Positions 7,059-13,678 of a stretch of DNA of 26,354 nt are shown here, piece after piece. This stretch comes from URNF01 sp045543675 (GTDB lineage: Bacteria > Bacillota > Clostridia > Oscillospirales > Acutalibacteraceae): assembly GCA_045543675.1 (NCBI GenBank), contig JAZPXM010000107.1:1-26354 (forward strand). The letters are read 5' to 3'. The notes under the pieces were generated by a model. The model was not told the DNA's origin, made no database searches, and worked only from the letters and a program-made list of their open reading frames with translations. A program made the position numbers and the translations under genes. Within the stretch, counting starts at the first letter, position 1; each line of letters starts with the position of its first letter.

Positions 7059-7289
7059 ATGAAAGACAAAAATTATGTGCAATACCGCAATTTGGGGTTA
7101 TCGGTTGCATATTTTCGAAAAGTACACGGACTAACCCAACAACAGGTTGCAGATGCAATGGACGTTAGTTATGAAACTATCAGCCGTATTGAAAACGCCA
7201 ACACAGGCATTTCGTTTGATATGCTGTTAGCGTTATCCAAAGCGATTAAAACGCCATTGCACGAAATCTTTGAACACGCAAAATTATAA
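7059..7289 (+). CDS. XRE-family helix-turn-helix regulator
   Basis: A 76-residue single-domain DNA-binding protein. The Cro/C1-type helix-turn-helix spans about residues 12-67: LSVAYFRKVHGLTQQQVAD, then DVSYETISRIENANTG and ISFDMLLALSKAIKTPLHEIF. The last three are the usual recognition-helix and packing-helix signatures. ATG 7059 is preferred because GGTG lies 6 nt upstream. ATG 7029 in the same frame has no ribosome site and would add ten residues. The tail EHAKL and stop lie in a 17-bp tract also present before repeat copy 2. It probably regulates the divergent small gene and itself. An antitoxin-like role is possible but unproven. Confidence 0.8.
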   Translation: MKDKNYVQYRNLGLSVAYFRKVHGLTQQQVADAMDVSYETISRIENANTGISFDMLLALSKAIKTPLHEIFEHAKL

Positions 7290-7430
7290 AAAAACGGCTA
7301 CACCGAAAGGTGTAGCCGTTTTCTATCTGTCACAACATAACCGATACCTGTGTTGCGATGTCACTTGTGGTGAGTTTGTAGGGGCAGGCGTCCCGACTGC
7401 CCGCAAAGAGACACAGAACCGTCCCCTGTG
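7273..7430 (+). repeat. Composite repeat, copy 3
   Basis: It begins with the 17-bp tract AACACGCAAAATTATAA shared with copy 2, then the hairpin (stem 7295-7304 with 7309-7318, GAAA loop), spacer, GGGCAG/CTGCCC stem and end motif (7410-7430). Its spacer reads CTATCTGTCACAACATAACC. This matches the inverted left arm at 1-43 better than copy 1's own right arm does. Confidence 0.85.
7290..7323. terminator. Hairpin terminator after the XRE gene
   Basis: AAAAACGGCTACACC, a GAAA loop, GGTGTAGCCGTTTTC. It starts right after the XRE stop codon and has A and T tracts on both sides. This is the hairpin of repeat copy 3 and the strongest terminator form among the three composite copies. Confidence 0.75.
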
Positions 7431-7439
7431 TTCCTCTTG

Positions 7440-7468
7440 TTGACAAATACAGGAGGGTTTGATATACT
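7440..7468 (+). promoter_or_regulatory. Near-consensus promoter before the peptidase fragment
   Basis: A perfect TTGACA (7440-7445), a 17-base spacer and TATACT (7463-7468). It begins nine bases after repeat copy 3. An AGGAGGG inside the spacer cannot serve as a ribosome site for a transcript starting near 7475. The promoter would drive the peptidase remnant and the lipoprotein gene. Confidence 0.7.
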
Positions 7469-7479
7469 ATAGTTGCTAG

Positions 7480-7878
7480 AGATATAGCGCAACGGCGGCG
7501 CAGATAGATACAACTGCCGCAGGATCGTCCTCCACTAATATGAAAAAGTGGTTGTCAGATCGAGGGTATGTATATTACTCGGTTACCGTAAACACAATGA
7601 CTGTCACGGATATCAGTAATTATCTCTACACAGATTTTACTGCCTATGACACGCCATGCTTTGGAGGAATTGCTACGACTTTGACCAATTGGAGATACCC
7701 TACGGGGGGACATCTGCTGAATATTACCGGCATAAAGTATAATCGGAATGATGCTAACGATATATACGTTGAATTTACGGACCCGTATATCACATGTGTG
7801 GATACCAGCATAACCAACGGAAAGTATTTTGAGCCGATTTCGCGGTATAAAAACGTTATAACGTCATTTTGGTGGTAA
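7480..7878 (+). pseudogene. C-terminal remnant of a C39-like cysteine peptidase
   Basis: The frame is open from 7480, just after a TAG at 7477. It reads through AAQIDTTAAGSSSTNMKKWL and on past an ATG at 7540, which would give 112 residues but has no ribosome site. The pattern GSSSTNM, then TGGHLLNITGI and DPYI matches the second half of C39-like peptidases. The histidine in TGGH and the aspartate in DPY fit two members of the catalytic triad. The N-terminal part with a signal peptide and the catalytic cysteine is absent, so activity is not expected. The lipoprotein start follows 11 bases after the stop. A small stand-alone protein of 112 residues cannot be excluded. Confidence 0.6.
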
Positions 7879-7889
7879 GGAGTGGTTAC

Positions 7890-9161
7890 ATGCGACGCGG
7901 AATCCTTGTGCTTTTGGTGTGCTGTATGTCGGTAGCGCTTTTGTTCAGCGCGGGCTGCGCCGCAAGTACCTCGTCGATCTCCTCGGATGACACCAAAGCG
8001 ACCCTGTTTGTGCCGGGTGACAAGGAACAAAGGCCGACGGTAACGCGGGACAGCAACCATGTGGATATTACCGTGCAAACGACGGTCTCAACAGAAGGAG
8101 ATGCCTCCATATTTGTTGAGGGAGGATATATTGATCTGAAAAAAGTCGTAGCGGTCCCGATGCTGGATAGCAACATATCGCAATCGCCGGAGTTGATTTT
8201 TGGCTCTGATTTGCTGCTTTCGAGGCGTGTAGACGGGTATACGGAATACTATCTTTATGATATGGCTACGGGGAAATTTCCGCAGTATATAGTCAAAACG
8301 AAAACACTTGCTCACGGATCCGGCAGTGTAGCGTTTACGGAGGGGCGCTATCTTTGGTTTGCACACGATACGCGAGATAATTTAAACAAGATGCACACCT
8401 ACAGGCTGGATCTGAAAGAAAAGAACTGTAAGATCATAGAGACGCGAGAAAATTTCCCACCGTTCAAGTATTTTTACAAGGTAAATGACAGCCTTTTGAT
8501 TACGCACCGTCCTGAAGAGTTAGATGACGGGAAAGCGTATGCGTATCATATAGAAACGCTGGACACCAAAACGCTTGAGGTCAAGAATTTAGCAACGGCA
8601 AACACGGCAGAAGGTACGCACGTTCCGTGTATCTGTTATGCTGACGAAAAGATATATGCTGTTTTGAATTTAACGGATAGACAGGAGACGTATATCCGCA
8701 TCTACAATATTTCGGGTAAAGTCCTGCGGGATATACGGTTGCCGAAGATATACGGGGCGCGTATAGATTCGCTGCTGGTGAAAGGAAATCACGCGTTTTT
8801 GAGATGTATAGATGACGGTGTGCGTGTTTTTCGGTTGTCTGCGGGCGCAGAAGCAACCGAAGTAGAATTTTCGACCAAGGGGTTTAATACGTCGTTGCGA
8901 TTCGTTCAAAAAAACCTATGTGTAGGAGAACAGCAAGCGGTGTTGTACGACGAGAGCGATTCATCGTTGATAACCTACCAAGCGGCAACCGATACGTTCC
9001 ACCGTTACGTTCTGAATGTTGATGCTGTCTTTGACGAACAGACGGAAAGCATATATCCGTATATTAGTGAAGACGGGATGTTGTACTTTATAACCGCAAG
9101 CAACAGCGCGGTGGAAAATACGATTTCCGAAAATGAAATATTTACGCCGATATGGCCATAA
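7890..9161 (+). CDS. Lipoprotein, beta-propeller-like
   Basis: A 423-residue lipoprotein. The leader MRRGILVLLVCCMSVALLFS is followed by AGC, so C23 is the likely lipidated residue. The -3 position is serine rather than leucine, a mild deviation. A Ser/Thr/Asp-rich linker precedes a beta-rich domain with repeated strands and patterns such as YYLYDMATGK, TYRLDLKEK, YIRIYNISGK and VRVFRLSAG, which look like propeller blades. No enzyme motif is seen. ATG 7890 is chosen over an upstream in-frame start at 7869 because AAGGAG lies 7 nt before it and it begins the signal peptide. It follows the decayed peptidase closely and was probably co-transcribed with it. A role in extracellular binding is a guess. 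Confidence 0.75.
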   Translation: MRRGILVLLVCCMSVALLFSAGCAASTSSISSDDTKATLFVPGDKEQRPTVTRDSNHVDITVQTTVSTEGDASIFVEGGYIDLKKVVAVPMLDSNISQSPELIFGSDLLLSRRVDGYTEYYLYDMATGKFPQYIVKTKTLAHGSGSVAFTEGRYLWFAHDTRDNLNKMHTYRLDLKEKNCKIIETRENFPPFKYFYKVNDSLLITHRPEELDDGKAYAYHIETLDTKTLEVKNLATANTAEGTHVPCICYADEKIYAVLNLTDRQETYIRIYNISGKVLRDIRLPKIYGARIDSLLVKGNHAFLRCIDDGVRVFRLSAGAEATEVEFSTKGFNTSLRFVQKNLCVGEQQAVLYDESDSSLITYQAATDTFHRYVLNVDAVFDEQTESIYPYISEDGMLYFITASNSAVENTISENEIFTPIWP

Positions 9162-9201
9162 GCAAGAAAAGACGAGTGGTTTCCACTCGTCTTTTCTTGC
9201 T
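9161..9201. terminator. Bidirectional terminator, perfect 19-bp stem
   Basis: AGCAAGAAAAGACGAGTGG, a TTT loop, then its exact complement. It starts at the last base of the lipoprotein stop and ends 5 bases before the stop of the DUF815 gene, so it separates the convergent transcripts. It marks the 3' end of the branched-chain amino acid operon. There is no long uridine run, so termination strength is uncertain. Confidence 0.8.
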
Positions 9202-9205
9202 TATA

Positions 9206-10408
9206 TTACATATTCGCAATCAAACTGTCCACATATTGCTTTGCGGCGCGGGCGGAACGACCGCCGCGACCAAGTGCAAACCGTTCGGCACCCAGCGCCA
9301 ACTCTTCTTTGGACAAGGTAATGCCTTTTGCCGCCGCCAAATGTTCCACAATATCTAAATACGTGGCTTTGTCGGGGCGCTGGAAGGTCAGTTGAATACC
9401 AAAACGCTCGGACAAAGACAGCATTTCCTGCACCGTGTCATTGAGATGCACGTCATCACCGTCGCGGTCTGCAAAACTCTCCCGCATTAAGTGACGGCGG
9501 TTACTGGTCGCATAAATCGCCACGTTAGACGATTTTGCGGATACCGACCCTTCCAAAATTGCTTTCAAAGCGCTGTAATTATCGTCGTTGCCTGTAAAAG
9601 ACAAATCATCGATAAACAAAATGAATTTTAAGGGATTGGCGCTTAATTCGTCCAGCAGCGCAGGAATAGACCGTAACTGGTCTTTACGCACTTCCAAAAT
9701 GCGCAACCCTTGCGTATACAGCGCATTGGCAACCGCTTTGACGGTGGACGATTTACCTGTGCCTGCATCACCCGTTAGGAGTATGTTCGCGGCGGGTTTG
9801 CCTTGCAGTAATGCACGGGTGTTATCTAAGATGATTTCTTGCTCTCTACGGTAGTCGATCAGTTCATCTAACGAAATGGGATCGGGATGGCGTACGGGAG
9901 TAATGACCCCGTTTTCCACATAAAACATATGATATTTCGCATAAATACCGTATCCCAACACGCCGATAGCCGCCACACGTTCCGCGTAATCTGCCGCGAT
10001 AGAGGCAGGGGCATTATCAAACGTCGGCAAACCGTCGCCCATACCTGCCGTCAATGTGGCGGCGGAAAGGGATGCCGTTTCCTGCAAGGTAGCCAGTTCC
10101 GTTTCTAATGTTTGTTGCAAAGCGGGGGCAGGGGTTATGCCTTGTCCCACGGCACGCACATACACGTTTTCGTGGTCAAACACCAAATTCTGCAGGTATT
10201 TTCCCCACGTATCCGTCCCTGCGTGCGTATATAATGCACTTACAAACGCGGCATACGCATCGGCAGTTTTTACCGCATCGGCGTTTTCGCGGCGCATATC
10301 GAGGAAATGCAGTAACGCCGCCAGCACGGGGTCTTGCAGTAACGGGCGGAAGATCGCCAAACTATGCAATTTTAAAGAAAGGGCAGATACATCTTTTACG
10401 CTGTTCAT
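9206..10408 (-). CDS. DUF815-family AAA ATPase, last gene of the operon
   Basis: A 400-residue ATPase. Walker A is GDAGTGKS (213-220), Walker B is FILFIDD (262-268), and a sensor-1-like ATSNRRH follows. The C-terminal GGRSARAAKQYVDSL is typical of DUF815 proteins. The alanine-rich N-terminal 200 residues have no recognised domain. The family is common in Clostridia and its biochemical role is unsettled. The start ATG 10408 has GGAG six bases upstream, and that ribosome site overlaps the ilvD stop codon. Translation is therefore likely coupled and transcription shared with the branched-chain genes. Whether the link is functional or incidental cannot be read from the sequence. Confidence 0.85.
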   Translation of the reverse strand: MNSVKDVSALSLKLHSLAIFRPLLQDPVLAALLHFLDMRRENADAVKTADAYAAFVSALYTHAGTDTWGKYLQNLVFDHENVYVRAVGQGITPAPALQQTLETELATLQETASLSAATLTAGMGDGLPTFDNAPASIAADYAERVAAIGVLGYGIYAKYHMFYVENGVITPVRHPDPISLDELIDYRREQEIILDNTRALLQGKPAANILLTGDAGTGKSSTVKAVANALYTQGLRILEVRKDQLRSIPALLDELSANPLKFILFIDDLSFTGNDDNYSALKAILEGSVSAKSSNVAIYATSNRRHLMRESFADRDGDDVHLNDTVQEMLSLSERFGIQLTFQRPDKATYLDIVEHLAAAKGITLSKEELALGAERFALGRGGRSARAAKQYVDSLIANM

Positions 10409-10411
10409 ATC

Positions 10412-12067
10412 TTACTCCAAAATCGCGCCTTTAGCACCGCTGGAAACGAGTGCCGCATAGCGTTTTAAGTACCCCGACAACGGTTTGGTCTTCGGGGTGA
10501 ACGCGGCAAGGCGTTGTTGTAATTCCTGATCGCTGATTTTCAGTTCCAGTTTGCCTGCGGGGATATCAATAGAGATAATATCCCCGTCTTGGACAATGCC
10601 GATAGCGCCGCCCGAAGCCGCTTCGGGAGACACGTGACCGATACAAGCACCGCGGGTAGCACCGCTGAATCTGCCGTCGGTAATCAGCGCTACGCTGCTG
10701 CCAAGCCCCATACCCATAATGGCGGATGTGGGGTTGAGCATTTCGCGCATACCGGGACCGCCTTTGGGGCCTTCATAGCGAATAACCACAACGTCGCCGG
10801 CTTTGATCTTGCCTGCATTGATTGCCGCTTGTGCATCTTCTTCGCAATCAAATACGCGCGCGGGACCTTCGTGTACAAGCATTTCTTCTGCAACCGCCGA
10901 GCGTTTGACAACGCCGCCGTCGGGTGCTAAGTTACCGCGCAGTACCGCGATGCCGCCCGTTTCGCTGTACGGATTTTCGATAGGACGGATAATGTCGTGG
11001 TTTTTATTGACGCAACCTGCAACGTTTTCGCCTACCGTTTTACCCGTGCACGTGATGCAATCGGTGTATAAAAGTCCTTTTTTGGTCAACTCATTCATAA
11101 CGGCGTACACGCCGCCTGCTTCATTTAAGTCTTCCATATACGCGTGACCCGCGGGTGCCAAATGGCAGAGGTTGGGGGTTTTTGCGCTGATATCATTGGC
11201 AATCGAAAGGTCAATATCAATGTCGCATTCATGCGCGATAGCGGGCAGATGCAACATCGAGTTGGTGGAACAACCCAGCGCCATATCCACCGTAAGCGCG
11301 TTCATAAACGCTTTCTCGGTCATAATATCGCGGGGACGGATGTTGTTTTTGAGCAGTTCCATTACCTGCATACCTGCGTGTTTGGCAAGTTGGATACGGG
11401 CAGAATATACGGCAGGAATGGTGCCGTTGCCTTTAAGCCCCATACCCAGCACTTCGGTAAGACAGTTCATCGAGTTAGCAGTGTACATACCCGAGCAGGA
11501 ACCGCAGGTGGGACACGCTTTACATTCGAATTCGTCCAATTCTTCCGCGGTCATATTGCCCGCATTGAATTTGCCGACCGCTTCGAACATAGAAGACAAA
11601 CTGGTTTTACCGCCTGCCACGTGTCCTGCGAGCATCGGACCGCCCGACACAAACACGGTGGGAATATTCAGCCGTGCTGCCGCCATAAGCAGACCGGGTA
11701 CGTTTTTGTCACAGTTAGGCACCATAACCAGCGCATCAAACCCATGCGCACGCACCATCGCTTCGGTGGAGTCGGCAATAAGGTCGCGGGTGACGAGCGA
11801 GTATTTCATACCTTCGTGACCCATAGCGATACCGTCACACACCGCAATCGCGGGGAACACCACCGGCGTACCACCCGCCATAGCAACACCTAAACGCACC
11901 GCTTCCACGATTTTGTCGATGTTCATATGACCGGGCACGATTTCATTATACGAACTGACAATGCCGACCATCGGGCGGCGCAGTTCTTCGGCGGTTAAAC
12001 CGAGCGCATTATACAGAGAACGGTGGGGTGCGTTTTGCGCCCCGCATTTCAAAGAATCAGAATGCAT
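10412..12067 (-). CDS. ilvD: Dihydroxy-acid dehydratase
   Basis: A 551-residue cytoplasmic iron-sulphur enzyme. It dehydrates 2,3-dihydroxy-isovalerate and 2,3-dihydroxy-3-methylvalerate to the ketoacids of valine and isoleucine. Cluster-binding candidates are C119 in NCDKNVPG and C188/C191 in CPTCGSCSGMY. The conserved GRFSGATRG lies near the C-terminus. ATG 12067 is chosen because AAAGGA precedes it by 8 nt. Two upstream in-frame ATGs have worse spacing, and the earliest would draw its codons from the palindromic repeat. The 67-base gap to ilvC is the largest inside the ilv part and contains that repeat. Length and motifs are normal. Confidence 0.95.
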   Translation of the reverse strand: MHSDSLKCGAQNAPHRSLYNALGLTAEELRRPMVGIVSSYNEIVPGHMNIDKIVEAVRLGVAMAGGTPVVFPAIAVCDGIAMGHEGMKYSLVTRDLIADSTEAMVRAHGFDALVMVPNCDKNVPGLLMAAARLNIPTVFVSGGPMLAGHVAGGKTSLSSMFEAVGKFNAGNMTAEELDEFECKACPTCGSCSGMYTANSMNCLTEVLGMGLKGNGTIPAVYSARIQLAKHAGMQVMELLKNNIRPRDIMTEKAFMNALTVDMALGCSTNSMLHLPAIAHECDIDIDLSIANDISAKTPNLCHLAPAGHAYMEDLNEAGGVYAVMNELTKKGLLYTDCITCTGKTVGENVAGCVNKNHDIIRPIENPYSETGGIAVLRGNLAPDGGVVKRSAVAEEMLVHEGPARVFDCEEDAQAAINAGKIKAGDVVVIRYEGPKGGPGMREMLNPTSAIMGMGLGSSVALITDGRFSGATRGACIGHVSPEAASGGAIGIVQDGDIISIDIPAGKLELKISDQELQQRLAAFTPKTKPLSGYLKRYAALVSSGAKGAILE

Positions 12068-12091
12068 AGTATTCATCCTTTCAGGGCGGCT

Positions 12092-12122
12092 TTGTAGGGG
12101 CGTGCGATGCACGCCCCTACAA
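12092..12122. repeat. Palindromic GTAGGGGCG repeat inside the operon
   Basis: TTGTAGGGGCGTGC, a GAT loop and the exact complement: a 14-bp stem between ilvC and ilvD. Similar GTAGGGGC-type palindromes are, to my knowledge, scattered between genes in many Clostridia. The composite repeats in this window also contain GTAGGGGCAGGCGT. It has no T-tract, so it is more likely an RNA stability element or passenger repeat than a terminator. Confidence 0.85.
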
Positions 12123-12134
12123 GTGACCTTTCTC

Positions 12135-13151
12135 TTAGTTATTGATTAACTTGTCTTCGTCGGACCAGCTGTACAGACGGCGGATATCTTCGCCCACCAC
12201 TTCTGCGGGATGTTCAGCCGCCAATTTACGCATAGCGTTGAAGTGCACCTGAGAACCGGCGTCGGACATATCCAACAGGAAGTCTTTCGCAAAGGTACCG
12301 TCCTGAATATCGGACAACACTTTCTTCATCGCTTTCTTAGTGTCTTCGGTGATGATCTTCGGACCGGTGATATAGTCGCCGTATTCCGCGGTGTTGGAGA
12401 TGGAGTAACGCATACCCGCAAAACCGCTCTGGTAAATAAGGTCAACGATGAGTTTCATTTCGTGGATACATTCAAAGTATGCATTTCTGGGGTCGTAACC
12501 CGCTTCTACCAAGGTTTCAAAACCTGCCTGCATCAGCGCACAAACGCCGCCGCACAGCACTGCCTGTTCACCGAACAGGTCGGTTTCGGTTTCGGTGCGG
12601 AAGTTGGTTTCCAGAACGCCTGCACGCGCGCCGCCGATACCCAAAGCATACGCCAGACCGATTTCCAGTGCGTCGCCCGTCGCATCCTGCTCTACAGCGA
12701 TAAGACACGGCACGCCTTTGCCTACCTGATATTCACTGCGCACGGTGTGACCGGGGCCTTTGGGTGCAACCATGATAACGTTGACGTTCTTCGGGGGCTT
12801 GATGCAACCGAAATGAATGTTAAAACCGTGTGCAAACGCCAAGGTTTTGCCTTCGGTCAGGTTGGGCTCGATGCTTTCTTTGTAGAGTTTCGCTTGTTTT
12901 TCGTCGTTGATGAGAATCATAATTACGTCAGCGGCTTTTGCGGCATCAGCGGAAGTCATAACTTTTAAGCCCTGCGCTTCTGCTTTTGCCCAGCTTTTGC
13001 TGCCTTCGTACAGACCGACGATAACGTTAACGCCGCTGTCTTTCAGGTTTAACGCGTGTGCGTGACCCTGCGAGCCATAACCGATGATAGCAACGGTTTT
13101 GCCGCTCAGTTTTTCGAGATTACAATCCTGCTGATAAAAGATTCTTGCCAT
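12135..13151 (-). CDS. ilvC: Ketol-acid reductoisomerase, class I
   Basis: A 338-residue enzyme that isomerises and reduces acetolactate and acetohydroxybutyrate. The nucleotide-binding motif is GYGSQG (24-29). PKGPGHTVR and the metal-binding helices with ETETDLFGEQ are present. The cofactor loop after beta-2 reads LYEGSKSW (47-54). The usual arginine after GL is tyrosine, followed by glutamate. The loop keeps S51 and S53, which normally bind the 2'-phosphate of NADPH. Cofactor choice is therefore open. The start ATG 13151 follows GAGG at about 10 nt. It is 19 bases after ilvN, in the same operon. Confidence 0.95.
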   Translation of the reverse strand: MARIFYQQDCNLEKLSGKTVAIIGYGSQGHAHALNLKDSGVNVIVGLYEGSKSWAKAEAQGLKVMTSADAAKAADVIMILINDEKQAKLYKESIEPNLTEGKTLAFAHGFNIHFGCIKPPKNVNVIMVAPKGPGHTVRSEYQVGKGVPCLIAVEQDATGDALEIGLAYALGIGGARAGVLETNFRTETETDLFGEQAVLCGGVCALMQAGFETLVEAGYDPRNAYFECIHEMKLIVDLIYQSGFAGMRYSISNTAEYGDYITGPKIITEDTKKAMKKVLSDIQDGTFAKDFLLDMSDAGSQVHFNAMRKLAAEHPAEVVGEDIRRLYSWSDEDKLINN

Positions 13152-13170
13152 TTTTATTACCTCTTTCTGT

Positions 13171-13677
13171 TTATAAGTTGGTTACTTTACGAATAGTTGT
13201 GTTGCCGCGCTCCAACGAAACAATACCGGTACGGCAGATTTCCAAAATGGTAAAGTCGCTCATCAGACGGATAAAATCGTCGATACGGCGGCTCTCGTCG
13301 GTTAATTGCAGTATGATGTATTCACGGGTGTAATCTAAAGTGGTGGCGTGGAATGCTACCGCCGCCGCGTGAATTTCTTCATACTCTTGCGGTGTGTTTT
13401 GCATCTTAATTAACAACAACTCTCTGCTAACGGCATTGTCGTTGTTATATTCCTGTACAGAACACACGTCGGGGAGTTTATATAATTGGTTAATTAACTG
13501 CTGCTTGGTGTTTTCCTCGCCCTCGAACATCACGGTAATACGGGACAGGGCAGGGGATTCGGTTTCGCTCACGGTAAGACAGATAATATTGAACTGTCTG
13601 CGGCGGAACATACTGGTGACGCGGTTGAGCACACCAAACTGGTTATGTACCAGCACAGCTACGGTGTATCTTTCCAT
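13171..13677 (-). CDS. ilvN: Acetolactate synthase small (regulatory) subunit
   Basis: A 168-residue ACT-domain subunit that activates IlvB and usually confers valine feedback inhibition. The N-terminal ACT domain (residues 3-77) has the pattern AVLVHNQFGVLNRVTSMFRRR. The C-terminal half (80-168) matches the IlvN/IlvH C-terminal domain, with IRLMSDFTILEICRTG. The frame is open further upstream, but ATG 13677 follows GGTGGGTGAC and lies one base after the ilvB stop. The upstream extension is ilvB coding sequence. Translational coupling with ilvB fits a 1:1 complex. Confidence 0.92.
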   Translation of the reverse strand: MERYTVAVLVHNQFGVLNRVTSMFRRRQFNIICLTVSETESPALSRITVMFEGEENTKQQLINQLYKLPDVCSVQEYNNDNAVSRELLLIKMQNTPQEYEEIHAAAVAFHATTLDYTREYIILQLTDESRRIDDFIRLMSDFTILEICRTGIVSLERGNTTIRKVTNL

Positions 13678-13678
13678 A

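Noticed and set aside
10625..10645. CACGTG centres (also near 20605) as parS sites
   Set aside because: Flanks do not match the TGTTTCACGTGAAACA consensus.
11144..11893. Long plus-strand frame opposite ilvD
   Set aside because: It is a shadow of ilvD codon usage; no ribosome site or recognisable protein. The same applies to the plus-strand frames opposite ilvC, ilvB and leuB.
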